A stretch of DNA of 64,000 nucleotides from Crotophaga sulcirostris (Eukaryota > Chordata > Aves > Cuculiformes > Crotophagidae), in NCBI GenBank assembly GCA_013397455.1, contig VYZB01000118.1, positions 916,548 to 980,547 on the forward strand. Reading direction: 5' to 3'. The translations under genes were made by a program, and so were the position numbers. Below the pieces are notes generated by a model. The model saw only the letters and a list, made by a program, of their open reading frames with translations. It did no database searches and had not been told where the DNA came from. This document shows positions 49,613 to 62,106 of the stretch, in pieces (the stretch's first letter is position 1; each line of letters begins with the position of its first letter).

Positions 49613-52600
49613 TATAGCTGTTTCATTCTATTAAAGAGCTACATAAATAGTAATATAATTTCTAGGGAGATGGAGTAGCCAGAGGACTGATCCAGCATCA
49701 CATTTTTTTTAATTATTATACCATTTGTTATGTGGCTTTAATGTCAATATATATGGAACATCTATCTACTTACATATAATCCTGAAATTCTTCTGTATGT
49801 TGCAATTCTGATTTATTTCCTTTCTTCCTTCCAAAATGCTGAGATTTGCTGTAAAGCTACCACTGTCTTCCTAATGTGTTCCAGTAGAATTATCCTTATT
49901 ACCAAGAATTAAGGTTTTCTAACATAACTGTTAAACTTCCAAGAAGTTGCCTGGGACTTAGAAACACTGCTTTCACTGACTTTAACAAGATTAGTGAGAC
50001 TCTACTGAATGCAAAGCTTTGAAAATTTAGGTGGAACCATGAAACACTAATGACTACAATGGTTAGACTCAAATAAATTAAAACAATTGAATTAATAATG
50101 CCAAAGTGCTTCACTAGAATTTTATTACAGTTTCTCATAAAATAAAGAATAATTCTTCAAGGAATTTTATTTTATTCTGACTTCAAATATTCCTTTTTGA
50201 TGTCTCCTGTCAGCCATGAAAAATAATTCCCACATCAGTACTGTTTATTGTATTGGTGCTGTACAACTGGGTAAACTCTTCTTTGTTTTCTGTTATTTAT
50301 AGATAATTAGAAGTATTTTAGAGCTCTTACAAGCTATTGTTTACTTTTTTTGCCATTGTGGTACTATAATCAATCCAGAATATATGTACACTTGTATATA
50401 TACACACGCATACATCTTGAACTTTGAGGAGACAGAAAAATAATGAAAGAAATATTTAAATTGGTGAAATAATTCTGAAAATACTATATTTTTCTTATTG
50501 TTACAATGCATTTTAATGACGGGAATGGGGAAATTTGTGGAGAAAGAGTACTAACTTTCAGTGTGGCTTGAAAAAAAGGAAATAATGAAAAGAATAAATT
50601 AGTGGTGAAAAGTCAAAGTGTATAAAATTGAAAAAAAAAACCAGCAGCTTTTACTTTGATAACTGAAGGAAGAAGGACTGTAGCCACTACAAAGTCTGGA
50701 ATCAGAAATTTTGTATGCAGGAGGATGCAAATTCTGCAGCAATATTCATAAATCCGACTGCATTACAGAAGGGACTAAAGTAGACCCCAACACATAAAGA
50801 TCCTGAAGGAAACATGGAAACAGAGCAAATGACCATCTTTTTTCCAGCTCATCTCTGCCTGACCCTGTCCCAAGCATCTCTCTTTAATAACCCATCTGCA
50901 GATACTTTGTAAGAAACCTGTAGCTATCTCCTAGAAGCCTTCAGAAGAGGAGAACAGAAGGGCTGCTGTGATTTCTCAGTGGAAGAGGGGTGTGTGTGGC
51001 TTTGGGGAAATCCCAACTACAGCAGACCACGACTGCTGTGCTGGTGTTTGCTGCAGTCTCTGCTCTCTTCTGAAAGTACAACAAGCTCCAGAGTGTTGAT
51101 CCTCCAGAAAGCTTTCCAGAGAATAGGACTGATATGTCTGGGACACCAGAGGAACTCAAGGAAGCACAATTTCATGTGCCACTAAACAATGGGACTGTGA
51201 ATTTCACATATGAAGTAGTTGGGAGAGAGTGCAACCAAGGTAAATTATTTTGATCAACTGTCCAGACAGGTGGAAGCAGAAAAAACCAATGCATTGCATT
51301 ACCACTCAAATACATTCTGTAGCCATTGCTTTCTGAGCTTTCCTAAAAAGACATCTTATTAACATCAGCTTTTAAAATAGTCATAGCTTGTGACATAAAT
51401 AGATTAAAGTTCATGTATTCTGAAGAGCACAATGTCAAAGACAATTTGGGAAGAGTAGCAAGAGTAAGTTCCACATGATTTTGGTGTTTCTCTACTCAAT
51501 AATCATGTTCTCTAACGTGAACTACACCACAAACCTCTGTAAATACTTGGGGCGCTGCTTATTTGTCTCTAGGTATTATACAGTGAATGATAGGATTTGT
51601 GGGCTACACTGTGCTTCATGGTAGAAGATATTTTTTGTGAAATAATCACATTAAATTTGTAGCTGGAACTAGCTGCATATTAGTTAGGCTTAGAGGGTTT
51701 GATCCTGTGAAAACATACTAAAGTAAATAACTTTCTTATGAATATAAGAGTTCATGTTTTGATTTCAGAGAGGTTAGTGATATATGCAAAGTTGTGCATG
51801 CTGTTTTACACATATTAAGTAGATTACATTGTTATCTAAATTATTTCTCCCTTTGCTCAATCTATTTATTATTCTTAATTAATCCTTAATACAGGCAGAA
51901 AAAATGTCACTTTAGACAATAAAATTGCACATATATTTTTATAATTCAACTAATTTTAAAGTAGCTAACTTCCCTCCTCCTCTTCAGTATTTGTCACAAG
52001 CTAGCAAACAAAAAGTATTGCTTCTGGACTTGAATTTTCTGTCTTTTTTTATTTTGAGACAAATTTTTCACACAAAGGTTCTCAAAAGTCTTCTAACAAA
52101 ATTTTGATGTAGTTTGGTAAGAGCTGTTGTAGGTAGGAGGATGCTTTAATTGGTGCAGTTGGATAGCTACAAAACTGTCAGTTTAGCTCTTCAGCAGTTA
52201 CTAAACAAAGGAGTTTGTATATAAACTACAGTATTTTTTCCTGAGTTAGTTTCATTCTGATATTTATTTCCATTTGTACTCATTTTGTTTCTCCCTGATC
52301 AAATTATTTCAATTATTTCCCAAATCACCTTGTCACCATTCCTTATAGTTAAGCACTACTACCAAATTGGTTTTGCTCAATTTACATATTAAATACAGTA
52401 AAATGTTTTACCATAGAAGAAGCACATGCCTTGGAATATGACAACCTGAAAACACACAATTTTCTGTGTTAAAGTGGGTTCAGAACCTGTGAAATGTTTC
52501 AGTTTTTCTCTTGCTGGGTAGCTAAATTTACTCTATTTCTAGTCTGCCCTGGTCAGTTCTTGAAGTAATTCCTAGGCATTTAGCTTATAGTAAGAGAAAT

Positions 52601-55600
52601 GTTTTATTTTATAAAAAGTAATTTTAGACTTTTAAGTTCAAAGTAGGTCATCTTACTAGGCCTAATTAGGTGGTTATTCAAAATATCCAGAGGACAATTC
52701 AAATCTACACTAATAGCACTGTTGAAATTGTACTGAAGACTATACTTTAATTTGGTCAGAAACATAAGTGGAAACAGTACTTCACTATGGATTTTTATGT
52801 GAGCTCTGATCTCTAAGTAAAAATTCCCAGTGTTTCAGTGCAAGTTAGCTAGTTTGAGTTAATCAAATCCATTTAAAATGAATTAAGGTTACAGTTCTTT
52901 TGATAGTGCAAGTGCACCTGAGTTGCTGGGTTCCTTAGGTCACTCATCACCCCACTTTAGTCTGATCATTCTCAGTCCTCCTCTGCCACGCTTCATCCCA
53001 GAAGGATGTGCCTGCTCTCACTTGCTATAAACTGTGATGAAGGACTTTTTAGGGCTTTGCATCATCTCCGAAACTTTGATGCTGACCCTTAACAGCACAC
53101 TGATTCCTCTGGATCTGTGTTAGGCATAACACAAGGAAGCTCTGAGTGTATCTGGGCGGCATAAGCACTTGCTGCTGTTGGCAGGGAAAAGAAGTTGTAC
53201 TGAGACAGAACCAAAATGAAGAAAGATGGGGAGTTGTGTTAATCTGAGTACCTAAGTTAGAAAATGAAAATAACATTTCATATTTAATAAGTTCTAACTT
53301 GTTTAATTTAAGGTAATGCTCTCACTTTAGGCAAAATGTTACTAGCTCTATCTATTTCTAGAACTGAGGCTCATCTGAACCTCTGCTAGATGCACTTATC
53401 CAAGATCCCAAATCTTGTATGTACACTATATTCATTAACAGCAATATATACATATACATTTTCCATCATGATAAATTTCTAAAATGAAAATTAACAGAAT
53501 ACTTTTTCCATCTTCATACACGTTATCCCTAGTATCAAAATGGAAATTAATAAAGATAAAGATAATTCCTTTCTCTGATTCCACTGACCTTGGAGGTCTT
53601 TTGGAAATCTTTAGCAGATTGGCAAGTATTACTGTTTTACATCAAGTAATATTTTATTGAGCCACACAAATCTACATAAGCATATAGTGAACTAAGCGGT
53701 GCTAATATATATAAATAAAAAAAAGGCAGATACTGATCATAAGATACTCATATAGTCAAGTAATAAATGTCCATAAGTGTTGGGAACTAAAGAGAATCAA
53801 AATAATTAAATTTCTTTAAAACATGACTTATAATCATCAGTTTTATTATAGTCTAGATGCTATTAAAAAAAAGGCCACCATTATTTTTAGTACATAATTA
53901 TTTTTTTGTGGAGTTGCATTTATAATAACCCACTTCAGACAATTTAGTAAGCTTGTGTGCTAAGTTTATCTTAGCAGTATAGTTCCTATTTTGTCTTATG
54001 CATGGTATAAAAAAGAATGCTTTAAAATACCCAAATTCTAAAAAGTTGAAGTTTTATATTCCTTTAAACTAGTGTTCTTAAGTTTATCAGAAAGAAGTGT
54101 ACCAAAAAGAATTTCTTAATTAAAATTCAGTATATAATTCCATGGGGTTTTAATTAAAGGAGTGAAAACTCAACTAGCAGCTTTCATTTTTTCCATTTAT
54201 TTCACCAAGACAAAGAGTCATTGAAAAAAAAAAAATTATCACATTTTTTAATTCCCCACCTTGGCAGCCACAGGAGATAGAAAGCAAGCCCTTGAGCCTG
54301 GTCGGGTATCCAGCAGCACTTCATATCCTGCAGTTTTCTTCTTAGTTTCCCCTTCTAACAGTGGATAAGGGCAAAGACTATGTGCATGCAATTACGTGGT
54401 TTGGGGGTTTCTTACAGTGACTTTGGTTTTATGTACCTTGATTAAGATTCACGTTTTGAATCTTTTTCTTAATTTGTTTTTTTTTAAATTTTCTGAAATA
54501 GTAAGCATATTGCTCTGTCATGTAACAATGCTCAAAAGGAAAAAATAGTTCCTTTTAGTGCTCGAACATTTTTTGCTGAACTACAAGTAATAGTTTTCAT
54601 TATAGTCACAGGAGGGCTTGCTCAGAATAAGAAATAATACAAGACAGAAGAACTGAGTCTGCAAGAATTTTGGGGGTAGATATTTACATAGTCCTTGAGG
54701 TCACATATCTCTGGCTTACAAAATGTTTGCTCTCATTTGACCTTCCATTTTATTAAAGTATTCAACTTTGAGTTCAACATTAATACCACCACCAGTAGTC
54801 ACCCCTACTTCATGAGACAGGAGACAAGAATTCTAACTACATGTAAACCTTTCTGTGTTTCTAGGTTTCAGTTTGAGAGACAGGGACATCTTCACGGAGG
54901 TGTCCATGTTTTCTTCCATTCTCTTCAGTATTTTCAGAGGAAGAGCCATTTTGAGTGTTAATGTATTTATAAAGAAATTAAATGAGCCATCCTTGCCTCA
55001 AGTTTGATTATGCTCCATAGAATCAGAAAAACAGAACTAGGGGTCACATCTGGATGATTCTTTTTACATCTGCACTTGCTTTCCATCAGGACTAACCTTT
55101 AGGACATGTAGGTCAAGTGGAGACATGTGTGTACAGGGCACAAAGAATCTGACAAACATCAGGCACGATTTAGCATGGAGTAGAGTTTGTGGTGAGCCTA
55201 GCCTTCACACAATAGTGCTCTACACAGTTGCAGTTTCTTAAATAGCATCCTTTTTATTACTCCACTGTCTAGAAACCTTGTTGAACATCTATGATGTCTG
55301 CTGGACTTTGTTTTTCTGATAATTCTGAAACTGCTTAAAATCAAATACAAAACAATAAAATACTTACGGGTTTCTTATCTTTTTTTTTTTTCTAACTTTC
55401 CTTCAGCACACTATTCTGTGCATAAACTGATTGAATGTATCTTTCCTACTCTTTTTATCCCCAATGTGGCCACATTGCTGAGTTTAGGTTTGAGGTAGTT
55501 TTACAAAAGTTTATCAGTTCCAGTGTTAAGAAGAAATTGGACCTACTCGGTGTTTTAAGCTCTCAGAGTTCAAAAGTGAGAATTATAACCAGCTATGCTG

Positions 55601-57213
55601 GGAACCAGAGATTCAGTGAACTCTAAGCTTTTCTTTAGGCAGAGGAAGCTACACTCATGCTTGTCAAGGAGATTAACGAGAAATCTGATTGAGTCTAGAA
55701 GACTGCTGCTGCAATGGATTACAAGTTTGATCTTCTCTTTTTTTCAGGGATAAACAACCTCAAGGGCCAGGACACTGGCACAGAAAAGCAGATAAGATCA
55801 CTGGCTGTGAAGAAAAAGTGTGGCCATATGGCAGGACCAATAAATGAAAGTAAATGAAAGTGAAGCTGTCCTTTCAATAAAAGTATGTTTATGTAGTCTT
55901 GTACAAAATCGTTACTTTTATTTTTGTATTTATAGATTATCATCTACCCTTTCTCCAACTTCTTTCTATCTTATTTATTCAGACTGTATATTCTTTGGAA
56001 AAGGCCAATCTAGTATTAGGAGTATGCTTTGAATCCTGGAGCTATCACACTGCAAATGTTTAAAATTGAGTCTCTGAATAATCAGATTAGAAAAAACACA
56101 GGGATAAAGATTTATAGCCACTGGTGAGATGTGGAATTTCTAAAACTGCATAGTACACTACATAATAAGGAGTGAAATTCAGGAGAATTTAGCAGTTGAC
56201 AGAAGAGCTCTGTCCTCTAACTCTTTGATCTCAAGGTCCACAAGGGTATTCAGAGAATATTTACTAAAAAAAAAAAAGAGAGATTCCTGTGACTGGTCAT
56301 TTCCCTCTAGACTGCATGTGTTACTCTTTCTTAAACAGGCCATGTCCCTCAATATAAAACCTAAACCCAACCCATGAACCAAAAACCCCAGATAATGATA
56401 AGCAAGATTTCAAAATCCTCCTTTGTAATATTTTATTATATGCAAAAGCTGTCACATGACAAATCATCATATATATGTTATATACATATTACTAGCAAAA
56501 ATAAGGCTACCTACCTGCCCTAGAATAACATCCAAAAAGTGAAACACAGTAACACCCAAAAGCATTAATTTCATTGATAGCACATCTGCACTAAATACAG
56601 CTTTCTCACTTCTCAGTTTATGCTTTCTGAGTAAGATGAAGAAAAGGATTCTGATGGTTTTAACACTATCCTAAAGCAAGATGATCACTGAATCAGATAA
56701 ACTATTAATCTGTTTAAAGCTCGTTACTCTTATTTTGCCAAGGCTGAGATGCTTTGCAGAAAAATGCAGCCAGGACTCTTTCTGCCAAGAACCAGACATC
56801 TCATGCATGTTTCATAAATACATTTCTCTACTGAAAACACAAGGATTAAGCAAACTCTAGTTCAGTTTGCAAAAGCATCCACTAATGATTTTTAAATAAC
56901 TCCAAAAGAAATCTTGGCTCTATTTAAATCAACAGTAAATTCTCATTGCATTCTGTATGTCTAAGATTTTACCTCTAGTTTTTGGCCATGACACAAACCC
57001 TTTTCAATTTTAAACAGGGAAAACAATGAATCATACAAGTGCACTGAATATGATGATGCACATTGCTCTTGTTAAATTGCCTTTTTACTATTAAGTAAAA
57101 TCTCTTTAAAATTTGGATAAACTGATTAAACCAAACTTATGCCTGCATTAACTGTTTGTAGTAAATATTAGCTGAAAGAAGCCAAGATTTCATTATAAGA
57201 TCTGCCATTTCCT

Positions 57214-57365
57214 AGAATCATAGAACCATAGAATTACCCGAGTTGGAAGGGACCCAAAAGGATCAAGTCCAACTCCTACCCCTACATAGGACACTCCCAA
57301 CATTCACACCATGTGACTGAGGGCATTGTCCAAATGCTTCTTGAATACTGGCAGACTGGGTGGTC
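57214..57365 (-). mobile_element. CR1 LINE 3' tail
   Basis: On the minus strand this is the last 150 bp of a CR1 element. The octamer end 'agaatcatagaaccatagaat' begins at 57214, followed by 'gagttggaagggaccc' near 57240 and 'aagtccaactcctacccc' near 57265. Only the 3' tail was inserted or survives. The ends are well conserved, so this copy looks younger than the one at 22808. Confidence 0.93.
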
Positions 57366-57719
57366 TAACATAAAATTTTGTGTGAAATATATCAGTTCTC
57401 AAGGAAGAACCTTTCAAAGCAACACAAAAGGGATTTCTACAAAATAGCAATGCTATATCTAAGAGTGTTGATAAAGAGTTCTCCTTTACTTAAAGAAACC
57501 ATAAACTTTATGCAAGAAAAGAGAAATAAACACCAGCAAGGTTTGCTTTTCAAGCATATTGGGATACCAACATGGAATATTAAAACACACTAAGAAATAA
57601 GCTTACTGCTTGATATGCATTATGAGCATAATCACTACTGTAGCATCTCACACACCTGGGAACCCAGTGAAGAGGAGATAAAGAGAAATTCTACTTTCCA
57701 GACAGTAAAATAGTAAGAG

Positions 57720-57935
57720 AGCTGTTCACAAACAGCCACTGGGTGACTGCGGTAGCCTCCGCCGCTCTAATGATGCACAGATGTAAGTGCAGCTGGAAGG
57801 GCTTGGAGGGCTGGCACAGTGAACCGTTCCATGGCCTGCTTCCAACCCCAGCAACACAGAGCTCAGCCCTAGTAATCCTGCCTGCTGCTTGCCCAACTCG
57901 ATTGCCTCTCTTGTAAGAACTGACATCCTCATACA
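57720..57935. other. Locally GC-richer patch with overlapping minus-strand frames
   Basis: This roughly 215-bp stretch has CpGs (for example 'tgcggtagcctccgccgctc' at 57748-57767) in otherwise CpG-poor DNA. Two minus-strand frames (57691-57948 and 57726-57932) overlap it. Neither resembles a known family and no splice junctions are convincing. It could be a small regulatory element, a noncoding-RNA exon or an unrecognised repeat. Confidence 0.2.
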
Positions 57936-60900
57936 GATTCAGCTGCAAAAGGACACACCATGCTCATGAAGGAGAGAAGACCATATGCCATTTAAATGCC
58001 ATGGGAGATGAGTGCTCTGTACAGGCTGCATGCATGTCAGCATATTAACACATCACTTGAAGTGCAAATATTCTAAGATATTTCATATGTGTATACTATA
58101 TCTATATGTAAGATATGTTTTACGTGTGCATGCAAGTATATGCTTTAGTAGAAAGTATTTTATACTCAGAACTGTACAAAAATCACTTTTTCTTTCCAAC
58201 GTACATTCTCCATCCTGTTTGTATTTTTTAGTGTGCAAACACACACACAAAAACCCCTCATGCATTTTTTTTCTTCCACTTAAAAAAAATCTTAGAAACA
58301 GTCTCTTCAGCTCTTCAGTCTTGCCCCTTAAAATCATTAAGTATGTTCTACTCTGCACAGATTCACAAGGCAGAACATACCAATAATAGAGGTAGCTTTA
58401 ACAAGCTGACCTGGAGACTGGCAACCATGACCTTATGGGAGCAAAAGGTAGCTTTGTTAGCTGGGTGGATGCAACATGCTCTGCTCATGTGGCTGGATGG
58501 TTACTAGTGTGAAAAAACAGGATTGTTTGCCCAAAGGTGTACTGCTGCAGAGTACAGCATTTGTTGCATAAGTTCCCTCAAGGTTTAGGGCATACTTGAA
58601 AGCAAACCATATGGTCCTTTAACTGATGGTGTTAGCCAGAACATCTAAGCACACTTCTCACCAGAAATGAGAAGTTAATTTTTCTTCTCTGTTGGAAGCT
58701 GCATGTGCTAATTAGTCCTAAGAAAATTAATATATTAAAAAATGCTTAAAAAGAGTAGAAAATACAAATAAACTCCAAAATAGTATGCATACTGCAGAAC
58801 TAATAGAGCTGAGACAAAAGATTGTGTGAAAACTACCTTGCTAAAATCAAATCTGTCTGTATTCAGGTACAAAATAGTAAATATACAAAGTGGCTCTAAA
58901 AGTCATCTTGGAAACTTTGGATTGGTAAGGTGGTTTTTGTGAACCACCTCTACTCAACTGAAAATCCAGTCCTAAAAGGCAATGTTGGTCTCATACAAAG
59001 CAATCACAAGACTCCATTTGGTTACAGGGACATGAAAATGTCACCCCAGACATTTCTGTGCTTCTTCCTTCCTCCCTGACCCTAAAATATTCAATAAACA
59101 CTTAATACAATCATGGGGAACTCTCTTTTCAACAGTTTTTGTATCTGTTTTTGTACAATATTATAAAAAAACAGCTTAGAAGCAAGTGATGCTGTGTATC
59201 TCACTTCTGAAAATACAAAGACCTCATACCCCTTCCTGGTAGTATCAGTCTTTCAGTAGAAAACAAAATAATACAGAATACAAATACCCTTCTGTCTTTT
59301 ACAGATGCACATTTAAGTCAAATATGATAGTTTTCATGCGATGCTAACTTTTTTTTGATTTTAAGATACCAAATCACATATTCATCCAGTCTTCAAAAAG
59401 CTAATAATCTTCTAGCTATTTAATACACAGTAAGTTTCCTTTTTCAGATACTGTCATGGCCAGGATATGATATCCCTTCTTTTTCAGAGAGGTCAAGCTT
59501 CCACCAATGTTCCTCAGTTTGCTGGTGGATATTTTTGTACCAAGGCAATTTTCTATTGCAAATTCTACAAAGTTTTACTTGGATCACATAACTTTCTTGC
59601 TTACTCAGAAAGCTGGGTGTTACAGCTGTAATGAGATGTTGATGGGAAAAGGTGTAATTTGTTTTTAACACAAAAGTAGCCAGTGATTCTAGCACATCAG
59701 GAAATAGCATAGCCTAACAGAAGGAATTCTGACAAGCAGAAGATATATGAGCGAAGAGAATTTCTCAGGCTAGTAAGCAGAAACTCTGGCTATCTAGCTG
59801 AGGAAAAGATGAGAGAATAAAGACTGAAGACAAGAAAAATGGAGACCTTAGGCAACATATCCATACACATTTATATACTGCCATCACTGAGCTTTTTTCA
59901 TTTTCAATAAATGCAACATACAAACAAACAAAAAATCCATCCAATTTTCTATGTCAAAATTCATGTACAAAAACATTTCCTGTGACAATAATTTGTAAGG
60001 GAGGAATTCATTACACTTCCACTGCACATTTTACATCCTCTGCTTTCCTATGCCTGAGTGAGCAGACCACTTGTTTCTGTCTCGCCATTCTCCTAGCTTT
60101 GGATGTAACAAATCTCTCTTCCTGGAGTCTCAAAAAGCTCATTCTTCTTTCCCATAAAAGCTCTCTGTAATGACTGTAATGTGAAACAAAGCAAAATACA
60201 TCCAAGTAGAATTTCAGATACACTACTGGGTTGTGTATTTTGTGTTTGATGTATACACAGGTAGATAATGGAATATTAAGCCAAATCCAGAAGAGTTTCT
60301 GAAGCATCCTATTTAATCTCCATGAGCCAGTGAATACAGCTGGGTGACTCATGTGACTGCTGGGCCAAGCACCTAGTTTAAGGATTAGGAGGTCTATTGC
60401 TATGTACAATATGAATCATACCTATCTGCCTGATCACTGCATGCTGTGCTCCATGGTGGAAGTATTTCTTTAGCAAGATACTTTAAATTTGAGGGTGCTA
60501 TTTTAATTTTGTCCATTGTCCTCTATCCATTATCAGTTCAAGCTCAGGTTATTAAATTGTCGAATTTGTAAAAACTCAACTAATCTTTACTCCAGGTACC
60601 ATGCCAGCTGTGAAAGGTTTGATTTGATAGTGAAACAGGAAAGGTTTGAGTCATCTTTTTTTATTCTCACCATGTAAACGTGTGGCAATTTAGATCACCT
60701 TTACATACATGGCTGTTTTAGCCTCGGTCATTAGACAGCTCCTGACCTTATTCTCCTCTCTCAGGAACTGATAAAAGCAAACAATTGTTAGGGCTCTGGA
60801 TAAAGAGCAGGTTGGGTAGTGGTTCTTCACTATGTGTCCATCCATGCACGCAAACAATGGACAGATGTTGTGCAGCCAGTATAAAACAGCTCCAGAAAAA

Positions 60901-62068
60901 TTTCTCTCTCCTTATTTTGAGGAGAGATACATTCCACAGCTTACTTTGTTACACTGCATTACAGAAAAAGAGGGTGGGGGTCCCTTCCCTGATGCTGAAA
61001 AAGAATTTCCATAACAACTCTTTCCAGTGATGCAGGTGTTTAATATTCATACACAAAAACAAGATCAGATTTAAGATGGAAGATCTTCTGAAACCCTTTT
61101 CCTATTTGAAGGTGCAAGATAAGTTTTGTTCAGGTGCAACAGCGTAGGGTGAGATATAAAATACTACAATCTTAAACTAATATAAACAGTTACACTTAAA
61201 TCATAAGATAAAATATATCAAATCAAAATATATACAGTTCAGACATGATTCATATATATATTTTGCATTATTTGAATGTTTTAGGAATAAGTTAATCTTT
61301 AAAGAATGCCATTATGAGGCTATGGAGAAAGAAAGAGTGCTATTTTCAAAATTAATAATGAACTTGGTTTTACTTTCATTTCACACTATTGCACTAATAC
61401 ATACTTGGCATTAGTAGTCTAAATTGAGAACAGGGAGCAGCACGCCCTCTTCTACAATTATTCTGCTACTGCTTTTTTTACCTTTAATAATAATTCAAAC
61501 CCATTGGAATATCATGCTTTTGCTCTCAACTTAATTCTCACTGCATCCTAATAGGCCAAGCAGTCACAGTATGGATAATGAACATCTGCATTTGTCATAT
61601 ACATGTAGAAATTGATGGACATAAACAGAGAAAGCTCCTTCTCTAAACAAAGAACTCGCTGTAATTGATGTAAAACCTGATGCAGCTGTCTACTCTGTCA
61701 CATGTGTATTACTCCTGTTTTTCTGGAATAATTCCTGAACTTACCTGGGCTTTTATAAAGTGGAGGGAGAGATATGATTTCCACATGCAAAAAGCTGCTT
61801 CACTGATCCCTAGTCATCTTAAGCACATTGTCTCTGTTGCAGAGGTGAATTTTACTCCTCTAAGCTTCCAAAATGCTGGGAAGTTAAATGTTTGACGCAT
61901 CATGAAGATAAGAACAACATGTGATGTAAATTATCCCCTTAACACTTCATCAAAATCCCATAGACTATCATGAGCTGTATTACTAGAGTAGGAAGTTTGA
62001 CATTGGGATGAAATTCTGTTTTCTTCTTGTTCACAATGAGTTCTGCTATTTTCTTGCTCTCAATTTAA

Positions 62069-62106
62069 GAAAAAAAAAAAAGAAAAAGAAAAAGAAAAAA
62101 GAAAAG
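62069..62106. repeat. A-rich (AAAAAG)n repeat
   Basis: A 12-A run followed by three to four AAAAAG-type units. It could be a degraded retroelement tail, but no element body is seen before it. Confidence 0.8.

Larger units (their letters stand above)
47286..57213. other. Long AT-rich stretch without recognised genes
   Basis: About 9.9 kb. A poly(T) run is at 47549-47562 and a TTA-rich repeat at 49580-49612. A GC-richer patch at 50800-51190 matches nothing I recognise. No exon is supportable. Confidence 0.5.

Noticed and set aside
58012..58386. A 124-codon forward frame
   Set aside because: Rich in Cys, Phe, Ser and Leu from pyrimidine-rich DNA, and overlapped by a 91-codon minus-strand frame. 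No recognisable protein.
60011..60409. A 132-codon minus-strand frame with a basic C-terminal half
   Set aside because: No domain, no family resemblance and no splice context. Frames of this length are expected by chance in this much sequence.
62069..62106. A poly(A)-type tail hinting at a processed pseudogene
   Set aside because: No upstream sequence resembles a processed gene, and the tract is an AAAAAG-type simple repeat.
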